From Clostridia bacterium (GTDB lineage: Bacteria > Bacillota > Clostridia > Oscillospirales > Acutalibacteraceae), in the NCBI GenBank assembly GCA_900771185.1, contig CAAGND010000013.1, positions 1-20,601 of the forward strand: DNA of 20,601 nt. The letters are read 5' to 3'. Both the position numbers and the translations under genes were made by a program. The notes beneath the pieces are model-generated. The model had not been told where the DNA came from. It ran no database searches and was given only the letters and a program-made list of their open reading frames with translations. Below, piece after piece: positions 8,638-15,124 of this stretch. The number at the start of each line of letters is the position of its first letter. The stretch's first letter is position 1.

Positions 8638-8682
8638 TTATCCACATTCTCCACATAGTTATCCACATGTGCAAGTGGATAA
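8638..8682. promoter_or_regulatory. DnaA-box cluster (four boxes in 45 bp)
   Basis: Two perfect TTATCCACA boxes lie on the plus strand at 8638-8646 and 8659-8667, exactly 21 bp apart start to start. A one-mismatch box (TTCTCCACA) at 8647-8655 abuts the first. An inverted one-mismatch box (AGTGGATAA, reading TTATCCACT on the minus strand) lies at 8674-8682. No dnaA, dnaN or other replication gene is in the window, so this looks like a cluster outside the origin that may bind or titrate DnaA. Confidence 0.75.
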
Positions 8683-8710
8683 GCTTTACAGCAAAAATCA
8701 GAATTAAAAC

Positions 8711-8789
8711 TGCAAAAAATATGCATTTTTGATGAATACGGATACATCGTATTCACTGACGATGCAAATAATTTTCATCGTTTTTTGCA
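8711..8789. repeat. Branched inverted-repeat structure
   Basis: Outer nine-base arms TGCAAAAAA (8711-8719) and TTTTTTGCA (8781-8789) enclose a perfect 8-bp hairpin (TGAATACG at 8733-8740, CGTATTCA at 8748-8755) and a shorter one (CGATG at 8760-8764, CATCG at 8776-8780). The pattern predicts a three-way-junction fold in single-stranded DNA or RNA. Its function is unknown to me. Confidence 0.5.
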
Positions 8790-8830
8790 AGTGCGGGACC
8801 ATATCTTTAAAACATTTTTTCAAAGAGAAA

Positions 8831-8854
8831 TCCGCCGTCGGTTAAGACGGCGGA
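8831..8854 (-). terminator. Terminator of the DUF896-TtcA-zinc ribbon operon
   Basis: A perfect 9-bp GC-rich stem (TCCGCCGTC at 8831-8839, GACGGCGGA at 8846-8854) with a six-base loop. On the minus strand it is followed by TTTCTCTTT, a moderate T-tract, and it sits 34 bases past the stop codon of the zinc-ribbon gene. Confidence 0.72.
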
Positions 8855-8887
8855 TAAGCTAAAAACGACAAAACCTCATGTGCCGAT

Positions 8888-9403
8888 TTAATGGAACATG
8901 TTGAACGGAAACAGACTGAAGAGCCAGGAAAAAAGATTCTTGAATAGCGAGAACGGAAACAGATCAAAGAGCTTTCCGATGAATGAGCCGGCAAAATCAA
9001 TCAGTGACCCGGCGGCAAAGAATGTGAAAATGACAGCCGTTATTATTGAAGCCAAGATGAACAGCGCCAGCCCGACTATGAGTCCGATTACCGTGAACTT
9101 TCCGATAGCCGCAGCAGTTTTCGGCTTGTCATTCCGCCAGACCAGATAGAGCACAAGGCTGACCACCGGCAGGAACCATGCGCACGGACCGAAAAGACCG
9201 AGGAAAAATCCGAGCACCTTTATACCGCCCGTGTTTTCATCATCACTGGTTTTCGGCTGCGGCTGTGCCGGCTGAGACTGAGGAGCCGACCGGGGTTCGG
9301 TGTGAGGCTCCTGCGGCGCCTGTGTGACTTTGACGGGCTGAGCGCAGAACGGGCAGACGTTGAAGCTTTCATCTATTTCTTTTCCGCAATTTCTGCAAAA
9401 CAT
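8888..9403 (-). CDS. Zinc-ribbon membrane protein of unknown function
   Basis: A 171-residue protein. The N-terminus is a zinc ribbon with two Cys pairs (CRNC at 3-6, CPFC at 17-20) that probably bind one zinc. A Pro/Gln/Ser-rich linker follows (about 28-55). Hydrophobic segments come next, at about 63-87 and 97-130, and a very hydrophobic Phe/Leu-rich tail (about 133-171) ends at His. Proteins of this plan are widespread in Firmicutes and are usually called 'zinc-ribbon domain-containing protein'; the cytosolic ribbon may bind a protein or nucleic-acid partner. On the minus strand AGGAAAGAGG lies about eight bases before the ATG. It is third in the operon, 20 bases after the TtcA-like gene, and is followed by a terminator. 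A specific function cannot be assigned. Confidence 0.75.
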   Translation of the reverse strand: MFCRNCGKEIDESFNVCPFCAQPVKVTQAPQEPHTEPRSAPQSQPAQPQPKTSDDENTGGIKVLGFFLGLFGPCAWFLPVVSLVLYLVWRNDKPKTAAAIGKFTVIGLIVGLALFILASIITAVIFTFFAAGSLIDFAGSFIGKLFDLFPFSLFKNLFSWLFSLFPFNMFH

Positions 9404-9423
9404 AAAACAACCTCTTTCCTGTT

Positions 9424-10134
9424 TTAATATCCGCTTATGGAACCTCGCTGCATGGCGCCGAGAATTTTCGGGGGCAGTTCTCCGTATTTCGGCTCAAGCG
9501 AGGCAATAAGCTCCTTTATCTCCTGCCGCTCGGTAAATCCATCAGCAGGACATCCGCTTTTCGCCACCGGCAACCCGAATTTTCTGACCACACGGGCGCA
9601 GTCGCGCTCACGGGCAAAGAGCAGGGGACGAATCATGTATATATCTTTGCGTGAGAGGTAAGTCACAGGGCGAAAGCTCCCGACGATTCCACCGTTGAGC
9701 AGATTCATCATGAAGGTTTCGGCGGCGTCATCCATGTGATGTCCGAGAGCGATTTTATTGCACCCGGCCTCCTTTGCGGCATCGTGCAAAGCACCTCGGC
9801 GCATCCTTGCGCACAGACTGCACGGATTCTTTTCCTTGCGTATGTTGAAAATAACATCGCCGAGTTGTGTGCGCTTTATTATATAAGGTATATCGAGCCT
9901 CCTGCAAAGCTCCTGAAGTTCGGAATAATCCGTGTCACAGCCGCTGAAACGCGGGTCAATGGTTATCGCGGTCAGCGAAAATTTCTTCGGGTAGAACCGC
10001 CGAAGCTCCGCAAGAGCCGCCAGCAGAGCCACAGAGTCCTTGCCTCCGGAGAGACCGACTGCAATGCGGTCGCCGTCCTCAATCATATCATAGCGTTCGC
10101 AGGCACAGCGCACAAGGCTTAAAAGCTTCTGCAT
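9424..10134 (-). CDS. ttcA: TtcA-family PP-loop tRNA 2-thiolation protein
   Basis: A 236-residue ATP pyrophosphatase of the TtcA/TtuA group, which adenylates a tRNA base and replaces oxygen with sulfur. TtcA makes 2-thiocytidine at position 32. Visible features are the PP-loop LSGGKDS (28-34), the CxxC pair PCSLC (Cys 105 and 108), GHHMDDAAET (131-140), which shapes the ATP pocket, and a third cysteine in KSGCPADG (Cys 195). Three cysteines so placed would bind the [4Fe-4S] cluster used by this family. The length is short but normal for Firmicute homologues. The start codon follows the DUF896 stop directly (TAAATG), so translation is probably coupled. The family is sure. The exact base modified (C32 or another) is inferred, and the symbol is by family. 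Confidence 0.87.
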   Translation of the reverse strand: MQKLLSLVRCACERYDMIEDGDRIAVGLSGGKDSVALLAALAELRRFYPKKFSLTAITIDPRFSGCDTDYSELQELCRRLDIPYIIKRTQLGDVIFNIRKEKNPCSLCARMRRGALHDAAKEAGCNKIALGHHMDDAAETFMMNLLNGGIVGSFRPVTYLSRKDIYMIRPLLFARERDCARVVRKFGLPVAKSGCPADGFTERQEIKELIASLEPKYGELPPKILGAMQRGSISGY

Positions 10135-10344
10135 TTACTTGCCCGCCTTCCGTTGGAGCTTGCGCTTGTTGCCCTTTTCGTCAACGATATATGTGTTATC
10201 GAGCTGACCGACAAGGCTTGCGCGAAACGAAGCGATATATTCCTGCCGCAGAGCATTGTATTCCTCAAACTCCTCCGGGGAGAGGTCACGCTCCTGCGAA
10301 AGATGGTACAGCTCATTCATATGTTTGATTTTTTCTTCTTTCAT
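10135..10344 (-). CDS. DUF896/UPF0291 small protein (YnzC-like)
   Basis: A 69-residue charged protein that matches the DUF896/UPF0291 pattern: an N-terminal helix EEKIKHMNELYHLSQERDLS, then PEEFEEYNALRQEYI, the block FRASLVGQLDNTYIVDEKGN and a basic tail. B. subtilis YnzC of this family is a two-helix hairpin of unknown biochemical role, and a relative (YneA-operon YnzC) is linked to the SOS regulon. GGAGGCT at 10348-10354 on the minus strand lies a few bases before the ATG. It is the first gene of a three-gene unit with the TtcA-like protein and the zinc-ribbon protein, and it is driven by the promoter at 10373-10401. No LexA-like operator was recognised there. The frame shifted by one strand or phase in the same place is a shadow. 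Confidence 0.87.
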   Translation of the reverse strand: MKEEKIKHMNELYHLSQERDLSPEEFEEYNALRQEYIASFRASLVGQLDNTYIVDEKGNKRKLQRKAGK

Positions 10345-10372
10345 AAGAGCCTCCGATAATTTTCATGGCTTT

Positions 10373-10401
10373 ATTATATACCACGCCCCGAGCAAAGTCA
10401 A
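10373..10401 (-). promoter_or_regulatory. Sigma-A promoter of the DUF896-ttcA-zinc ribbon operon
   Basis: On the minus strand this reads TTGACT (10401-10396), a 17-base spacer and a perfect TATAAT (10378-10373). The leader is about 25 bases, ending in a strong GGAGG site. Confidence 0.82.
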
Positions 10402-10472
10402 TTTAATAACGAAACACAAGAATACTTTTGTTTTATTAAATTGATTATTATAAAAATACTTGTAGAAAAAAG

Positions 10473-10501
10473 TTGACAGCTTTTAAAAAACATTTTATAA
10501 T
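10473..10501 (+). promoter_or_regulatory. Consensus sigma-A promoter of the lipoprotein gene
   Basis: TTGACA at 10473-10478, a 17-base spacer and TATAAT at 10496-10501 match the consensus perfectly. Transcription should begin near 10508 and leave a leader of about 110 bases before the ATG at 10619. The leader contains a weak CGCC/GGTG hairpin near 10565-10580 but no riboswitch I recognise. Confidence 0.85.
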
Positions 10502-10618
10502 AAATTTAGAAATTATAAAACTTTTTAGAAGAATGATTTCATTGGAACCGTATACTTAACCGAAACGCCTAAAGGTGGTTACTTGCTGTATTTCAAAGCT
10601 AATAAGAAAGGAGCAAAT

Positions 10619-11455
10619 ATGAAAAAATCGGTCTTAGTGGTTTTATTCTTGGTTATAACAGTATTTTTCACCGGATGCGGTGATACTTCGACCGTTAGCG
10701 AGACCGTTCAGAACACCGGTGTGCGGCTGAACCTTGAGCAAGCGGGTCTGCCTGAGAATTATTTGAGCCGACTTCCAGAAGAACAGGCTGAAATGATCTA
10801 TGAGATTTTTCAAATTCCCGGCATACGCTATGAGGACACCGTCATTTCGGCAATGGGTTATGGAGATAAGATAAGCGATATCCCATTGGAAATGAGCGAT
10901 GATTTGTATCTTGCCATGACCGTTCTAACAGAAATTTCACACACTTCACAGGAGCAGTCCAAGCTCAGAAAAGTGCATGTCTTCATAACATTTTTTTGGA
11001 GAGAAAACCGTCCGCTTGTTAAATATGAGGACAAGATAGCAATATCATATAACAAGAATATTTTCGGCACGGATTTCAGACAGTTCAGTTCGACCGTGTA
11101 TATAAGTGACGGTTCGGGTAGCATGGTAAAAGTGAAAACGGCAGATCGCCCGGGCAGCGCATGGGACGGCGGTGCAGAGTTTAGTGTAAAGCCCGTATAT
11201 TTCAAACATTCCGGAAATAGGCTTGTTGCGGCAAGAAATATAACAGGAACAGCATATTTCTATCTGATGCCAAAAGATGCCGTGACATATATTTCAGATT
11301 CGGTGAGCGATGCGAACAGAACAATGGTTGCCGCCGAGTACATTCATGATAACAATTTGATTGCGCACGGAATAAACCTTCTATTAGAAGAAAACGACTC
11401 GAGGGGCTTTGACAGCAGAGCGACTGTTACTTGTGGCTTGGCAGTAGAGCGCTAA
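10619..11455 (+). CDS. Putative lipoprotein of unknown function
   Basis: The 278-residue product begins MKKSVLVVLFLVITVFFTGC, a signal peptide with a lipobox (FTGC, lipidated Cys at 20), so it should be anchored on the outer face of the membrane. The mature part mixes beta-rich segments with polar loops (LPENYLSRLPEEQAEMIYEI near 48-67, YISDGSGSMVKVKT near 160-175) and ends CGLAVER. I recognise no domain. The ATG at 10619 is chosen over an upstream in-frame codon at 10583 because AAAGGAG (10607-10613) precedes it and the signal peptide then starts correctly. It is monocistronic: a divergent operon lies upstream and hairpin repeats lie downstream, with no clear terminator. The perfect promoter suggests strong expression unless repressed. 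Confidence 0.78.
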   Translation: MKKSVLVVLFLVITVFFTGCGDTSTVSETVQNTGVRLNLEQAGLPENYLSRLPEEQAEMIYEIFQIPGIRYEDTVISAMGYGDKISDIPLEMSDDLYLAMTVLTEISHTSQEQSKLRKVHVFITFFWRENRPLVKYEDKIAISYNKNIFGTDFRQFSSTVYISDGSGSMVKVKTADRPGSAWDGGAEFSVKPVYFKHSGNRLVAARNITGTAYFYLMPKDAVTYISDSVSDANRTMVAAEYIHDNNLIAHGINLLLEENDSRGFDSRATVTCGLAVER

Positions 11456-12039
11456 GTGATTGTCATCGCGAATGTAGCACGACTAAGTATCTGCTTTATG
11501 CCATGAAATAAAAATCTGTCATTCTGAGCGCATTAAAAAAACTTTGTTAGATTTTAGATGTTAGACATTCGACAAAAAATTTTATATCTAGTTCGTAGGG
11601 GAGGGTCTTCGCGCCCTCCCAATTTAGGCAGCAGGTGTCAGTCGTTAGATAGTAGGGGCGATTCACGAATCGCCCGCCCCCAATTCGCACAATATAAAAA
11701 ATGTCATTCTGAGCACAGCGAATAATCTTTCAAAGCTCCGAGATTTTTTTAAAATTCTCCGTCAATCCGTTACTTAGAATGACGTCATTTTATACATTTA
11801 TATATATTAAATTACGGATACCGAGGGAGCAACCCTCACAAGCCGCAGCGCAAACATCAATTTTTTATGTAGGGATAAAGTCTCCCTACGCTCTCCGGAA
11901 CAACAGACTTTTACGCATTTCTGAGCATCGCCGTATAAACATTCCGTAAATCACAAACGAGAAAATGCTATAAAAACGCGAGAAAACGAGAGAAAAACTG
12001 AGCTTGTGAGATTTAAATTAAAAAATTATGAAAAAGTGC
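11456..12039. repeat. Gene-free island of hairpin-forming intergenic repeats
   Basis: No coding potential is seen. Recognisable modules are TGTCATTCTGAGCGCA near 11517-11532; GGGAGGG/CCCTCCC hairpin at 11599-11620; GTAGGGGCGATTCACGAATC with its palindrome GGCGATTC/GAATCGCC near 11652-11675; a longer element at 11702-11786 bounded by GTCATTCTGAG and its inverse AGAATGAC; GAGGG/CCCTC at 11823-11837; and GTAGGGA/TCCCTAC at 11869-11889. I recall 'GTCATTCTGAGC' and 'GTAGGGGCGATTC' units as dispersed repeats in gut Clostridia. From 11900 to 12039 the sequence is AT-rich with nothing notable. Confidence 0.7.
11702..11786. repeat. MITE-like element with imperfect terminal inverted repeats
   Basis: It begins TGTCATTCTGAGCACAGCGA and ends TTAGAATGACGTCAT, so the outer about ten bases are inverted copies. 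A partial copy of the same left end lies at 11517-11532. It has no internal ORF. The size and ends suit a small non-autonomous or palindromic dispersed repeat. Confidence 0.5.
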
Positions 12040-12068
12040 TTGACAAGCATGAATCCATATGATAATAT
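12040..12068 (+). promoter_or_regulatory. rplM: Sigma-A promoter of rplM-rpsI
   Basis: TTGACA at 12040-12045 is perfect. With a 17-base spacer the -10 is TAATAT at 12063-12068; with a 15-base spacer GATAAT at 12061-12066 is another option. The leader is only about 28 bases, too short for the structured L13 leader known in some Firmicutes. Confidence 0.75.
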
Positions 12069-12102
12069 ATCGGAGCATTAAGAAATAATCGGAGGTATCA
12101 GT

Positions 12103-12531
12103 ATGTCAACTTATATGCCTAAAGCGGGCGACATCACCCGTAAGTGGTATGTTATCGATGCTGCCGGCAAGCCTCTCGGCAAGGTAGCAGCACAGGCAGC
12201 CGTTCTTCTTCGCGGCAAGCATAAGCCCATCTTCACACCCAATGCCGACTGCGGTGATCATGTCATCATCATCAACGCTGAGAAGATTGTTCTCACCGGC
12301 AACAAGCTCGACCAGAAAATGTACTATCGTCACACCGGATATATCGGTAACCTCAAAGAGGTTAAGTACAGCACCCTCATGAGAACCAAGCCCGAGTTTG
12401 CAGTTGAGCTTGCAGTCAAGGGTATGGTTCCTGATTCAACCATCGGCCGCAAGGCGCTGACCAGACTTCGTGTCTATAGGGGCGCCGAGCACAAGCATGA
12501 GGCACAGAAGCCCGAAGAGTGGGCGCTTTAA
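12103..12531 (+). CDS. rplM: 50S ribosomal protein L13 (uL13)
   Basis: A full-length 142-residue L13, an early-assembly protein of the large subunit. Typical blocks are KWYVIDAAGKPLGKVAA, GKHKPIFTPNADCGDHVIII, NAEKIVLTGNK, MYYRHTGYIGNLKEV and the C-terminal GAEHKHEAQKPE. GGAGGT at 12091-12096 is six bases before the ATG. It pairs with rpsI 19 bases downstream, the usual order in Firmicutes, and they share the promoter at 12040. Codon use is more biased to favoured codons (for example AAG, CTC, ATC) than in neighbouring genes, as expected for high expression. Confidence 0.98.
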   Translation: MSTYMPKAGDITRKWYVIDAAGKPLGKVAAQAAVLLRGKHKPIFTPNADCGDHVIIINAEKIVLTGNKLDQKMYYRHTGYIGNLKEVKYSTLMRTKPEFAVELAVKGMVPDSTIGRKALTRLRVYRGAEHKHEAQKPEEWAL

Positions 12532-12550
12532 TGAAGGGAGGCAATAAATA

Positions 12551-12949
12551 ATGTACGATTCAGTTCCTTATTTTTACGGTACAGGCCGCAGAAAAAAGTC
12601 TGTTGCCAGAGTTCGTCTTTATGCCGGTACAGGCAAAATCATAATCAATGACAGAGAAATCGATGACTATTTCGGTCTTGAGACCCTCAAGCTCATCGTC
12701 CGTCAGCCTCTCGCGCTCACAGGCACAACTGAGAAGCTCGATGTTATTTGCCGCGTCGGCGGCGGCGGAGTCACCGGTCAGGCTGGCGCAATCCGTCACG
12801 GTATCTCCAGAGCACTTCTTCAGTATGATGCAGAGCTTCGCCCCGCACTCAAGAAGGCAGGCTTCCTGACCAGAGACCCGAGAATGACAGAAAGAAAGAA
12901 GTACGGCCTCAAGGGCGCCCGCCGCGCACCTCAGTTCTCAAAGAGATAA
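12551..12949 (+). CDS. rpsI: 30S ribosomal protein S9 (uS9)
   Basis: A full-length 132-residue S9, whose C-terminal tail reaches the P-site tRNA. It shows YFYGTGRRKKSVARVRLYAG, INDREIDDYFG, VGGGGVTGQAGAIRHGISRA, LTRDPRMTERKKYGLKGARR and the essential basic tail ending SKR. AGGGAGG at 12535-12541 precedes the ATG by about nine bases. It is the second gene of the rplM-rpsI operon and is followed 33 bases later by a strong terminator. Confidence 0.98.
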   Translation: MYDSVPYFYGTGRRKKSVARVRLYAGTGKIIINDREIDDYFGLETLKLIVRQPLALTGTTEKLDVICRVGGGGVTGQAGAIRHGISRALLQYDAELRPALKKAGFLTRDPRMTERKKYGLKGARRAPQFSKR

Positions 12950-12982
12950 CCTCTGCGAAACAAACCGTATACAAAAAAGCTT

Positions 12983-13020
12983 ATCCCGCAGGATTGTTCC
13001 TGCGGGATTTTTCTTGTTTT
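12983..13020 (+). terminator. Rho-independent terminator of rplM-rpsI
   Basis: A perfect 10-bp stem (ATCCCGCAGG at 12983-12992, CCTGCGGGAT at 12999-13008), a six-base loop and a T-rich tail (TTTTCTTGTTTT). Confidence 0.93.
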
Positions 13021-13559
13021 ATCGCACTTTTTCACCCGATTTTGCACGTTTTTCTTATACATTTATATATATACGTTTTTCTGGCCTGAATTTTGCACCC
13101 CAAAGCCGACTGAAAATGCGTGATGCAGCGCCTTTTGAAGTTGGTGGATGTTGGGCATATGTCAGTTGCAGACATGTATTATGACTATTGACTTAAAAAT
13201 GCAAATGGTAAAAGATGTAAAGTGAAAAACTTTACATCTTTTTTGTTTCCTCACAGCCTGTAAAGAGTTTTTGCTGACGAGATATAACCGCTGTAACACC
13301 TGTCATATTGTAGTTTTTTTAGAATCATTGCTATAAAACTTGCCATTTATTTCCTATTATTAATAATGAAACACTTTTGTTACCATTTATTACGGTTTTG
13401 TAACCGTTTGTAACTTTTTAGAGTTTTCACAAAACTTAAACCATTTTTTCCCATTCACTGAGGTCGATTATGGGCTGAACGGCATGTTTTTTGGGCTAAT
13501 CGGGAAATTCGTTTGGGAAACTTTTGTTGAATTTGCACAAAATGAAGGCTTGAGAAAAT
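13021..13559. other. About 540-bp AT-rich intergenic region with an isolated hairpin
   Basis: I see no convincing gene. A 22-codon frame at 13116 (MRDAAPFEVGGCWAYVSCRH-) lacks a ribosome binding site. The notable items are a terminator-like hairpin at 13210-13242, a palindrome ACGGTT-TTGT-AACCGT at 13392-13407, and three TGTWAC half-sites between 13378 and 13414. It lies upstream of the G5/3D gene. Confidence 0.6.
13210..13242 (+). terminator. Isolated terminator-like hairpin
   Basis: A perfect 14-bp stem (AAAAGATGTAAAGT at 13210-13223, ACTTTACATCTTTT at 13229-13242) with loop GAAAA runs into more Ts. No gene lies directly before it, so it either ends a short untranslated transcript or backs up the terminator 200 bases upstream. 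The A-rich/T-rich flanks would also work on the minus strand. Confidence 0.6.
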
Positions 13560-13588
13560 TTGACAAATGATTTTACGCACAATATAAT
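13560..13588 (+). promoter_or_regulatory. Consensus sigma-A promoter of the G5/3D gene
   Basis: TTGACA at 13560-13565, a 17-base spacer and TATAAT at 13583-13588 are perfect. The roughly 75-base leader starts with a 9-bp hairpin (GTTGCAAAA at 13596-13604, TTTTGCAGC at 13614-13622) and ends with AAGGAG at 13653-13658. Confidence 0.86.
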
Positions 13589-13668
13589 AGCAGGCGTTGC
13601 AAAAATTGTGCAGTTTTGCAGCGGTCATGCCATATCAAAGCAAGCAGACAAAAAGGAGTTTTTAACGA

Positions 13669-14940
13669 ATGATAGAAATCGTGAAGGCCTATCTGGCGGC
13701 GTTGCCCGTCGGAAAGACAACGAAACGCAAAGTTCTGGCGATCGCATCGGCCTTGGTGATCATCTGCTCAATAGTTACTTTAACTGCTTTTGCAGCGGCG
13801 GCAACCTATAAGGTAACAATCAAGGAAGATGGTGCGGAGCCGATAGTAATCTCCACGAGGGAGAGCACTGTCGAGGAGTTCCTCGAGAAGAACGGCGAGA
13901 ATATAACCATCGGAGAATATGATTATCTTGACACCTCGGCTTTCACGCCGGGAGAGGATTGTACCCTCACCATTTATCGCGCACAGCCCATCAAGGTTGT
14001 TGACAACGGAGAGATATATTATCTCAACGGAGCAGGTCCGGTGGCACAGATGCTTGAAAAGCATAACAGAGCCCTCGGCAAATTTGATGAGGTCAATATT
14101 CCGGACGGTGAAATGGTCAGCAGTGATAAGACTGTTGAGATTTCAAGATCTTTCGGCGTCACGATAATATGTGACGGCAAAGAGCAGAATGTTGAGATAG
14201 CATCGGGAACAGTGGCGGATGCTGTTAAGCGGGCGGGCATAACCCTCGATGAGGACGATGAGACCGTTCCCACGGCTCAGAGTGCTCTTGTCGCAGATAT
14301 GACCATTGAAGTTCTGCGCGTGGAGTACAAAGAGCGTGTCGAAACCGAGGTCATTCCCTACGATACCGTAACGAAAAAAACCTCCAATCTCTATGTCGAT
14401 CAGACTAAGATTTCGGTCAAGGGTTGTGACGGAGAAAAAGAGGTTACGTATAGGGATAAATATGTCAACGGCGAGCTCGAATCCTCCGAGGCGGCACAGG
14501 AAAAGATCATCAAGGAGATGGTCACACAGGTCGTTCTCAAGGGAAGAGTGCCGAGAGTTAACGCGATTAAGCTCAAAAGCGGGCTTACCCCCATTTCGGA
14601 GCTTCCCGTTCCGTCCTATGTCAAGCTCAATTCAAAGGGCTTGCCCACAAAGTATAAGCGTATAGTTGACGGAACAGCGAAGGCATATTACGGTGACAAG
14701 GGTACGGCCTCAGGCCGCAAGCCCATGCCCGGGCATATCGCTGTTGATCCCAAACAGTTCCCGTACGGAACTGAGCTTTATATCGTATCGCTCGACGGAA
14801 AATATATCTATGGCTACTGCATAGCGGCCGATACAGGCGGATTTGTGAAGACGAACGGCTGCACTGTTGACCTGTTCATGAACACAATTGAGGAGTGCTA
14901 TGCATGGGGTCACAGGGGCGTAAGAATTTACGTTCTCTGA
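13669..14940 (+). CDS. DUF348-G5-3D domain cell-wall protein (YabE/Rpf-like)
   Basis: A 423-residue secreted or membrane-anchored protein. A basic N-terminus and one hydrophobic segment (about 24-45, ending AFAAAA) act as signal or anchor. Three DUF348-like repeats follow (about 47-85, 105-150 and 160-200), then a G5 domain (about 215-293, VEYKERVETEVIPYDTVTKK to MVTQVVLKG). A C-terminal 3D domain (about 335-423) carries three Asp-bearing motifs: AVDPKQFPYGT, AADTGG and VDLFM. The 3D fold is shared with MltA/Sps-type lytic transglycosylases and is expected to cut or bind peptidoglycan; G5 binds cell-wall sugars. The plan matches Bacillus YabE and clostridial resuscitation-factor-like proteins. 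AAGGAG lies ten bases before the ATG. It is monocistronic, with its own consensus promoter and terminator. Confidence 0.92.
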   Translation: MIEIVKAYLAALPVGKTTKRKVLAIASALVIICSIVTLTAFAAAATYKVTIKEDGAEPIVISTRESTVEEFLEKNGENITIGEYDYLDTSAFTPGEDCTLTIYRAQPIKVVDNGEIYYLNGAGPVAQMLEKHNRALGKFDEVNIPDGEMVSSDKTVEISRSFGVTIICDGKEQNVEIASGTVADAVKRAGITLDEDDETVPTAQSALVADMTIEVLRVEYKERVETEVIPYDTVTKKTSNLYVDQTKISVKGCDGEKEVTYRDKYVNGELESSEAAQEKIIKEMVTQVVLKGRVPRVNAIKLKSGLTPISELPVPSYVKLNSKGLPTKYKRIVDGTAKAYYGDKGTASGRKPMPGHIAVDPKQFPYGTELYIVSLDGKYIYGYCIAADTGGFVKTNGCTVDLFMNTIEECYAWGHRGVRIYVL

Positions 14941-14962
14941 TAAACTGAACAAGGCATGATTA

Positions 14963-14999
14963 AGCGGTCAAAGTCTCTGACTTTGACCGCTCTGTTTTT
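14963..14999 (+). terminator. Rho-independent terminator of the G5/3D gene
   Basis: A perfect 13-bp stem (14963-14975 with 14979-14991, AGCGGTCAAAGTC and its complement) with a TCT loop, followed by CTGTTTTTA. Confidence 0.92.
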
Positions 15000-15124
15000 A
15001 TGCTTTGCTCACTGAAAAAACTGAAGCCCTTGCGTTTTATCAACCGACTTGCGGCAGAGCAATCAAAATCACCGCTAAAAGACTTTATATTTCAATTTCT
15101 TGTGATTGCATTACATATTTTTAC

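Larger units (their letters stand above)
8373..8887. other. 515-bp gene-free AT-rich intergenic region
   Basis: I find no plausible protein gene here. In order it holds the metY terminator, a nested inverted repeat at 8582-8621 (CTTGTAA/TTACAAG outside, GTAAA/TTTAC inside), a DnaA-box cluster at 8638-8682, a branched inverted-repeat structure at 8711-8789, and a minus-strand terminator at 8831-8854. It lies between convergent operons. Confidence 0.7.

Noticed and set aside
8373..8887. Chromosomal origin oriC
   Set aside because: DnaA boxes and AT-rich DNA are present, but dnaA, dnaN, rpmH or gyrase genes are absent, and the flanking operons converge rather than diverge. I kept it as an orphan DnaA-box cluster.
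11456..11900. CRISPR array
   Set aside because: The repeats differ from one another and lack regular spacing and spacers, and no cas gene is present.
12069..12102. L13 autoregulatory leader
   Set aside because: The leader is about 28 bases, too short for the structured element.
13116..13184. 22-codon ORF upstream of the isolated hairpin
   Set aside because: It has no ribosome binding site and no features beyond chance.
13589..13668. Cyclic di-AMP (ydaO) riboswitch before the G5/3D gene
   Set aside because: Such switches often precede cell-wall genes, but the leader is about 75 bases with a single hairpin and lacks the ydaO core.
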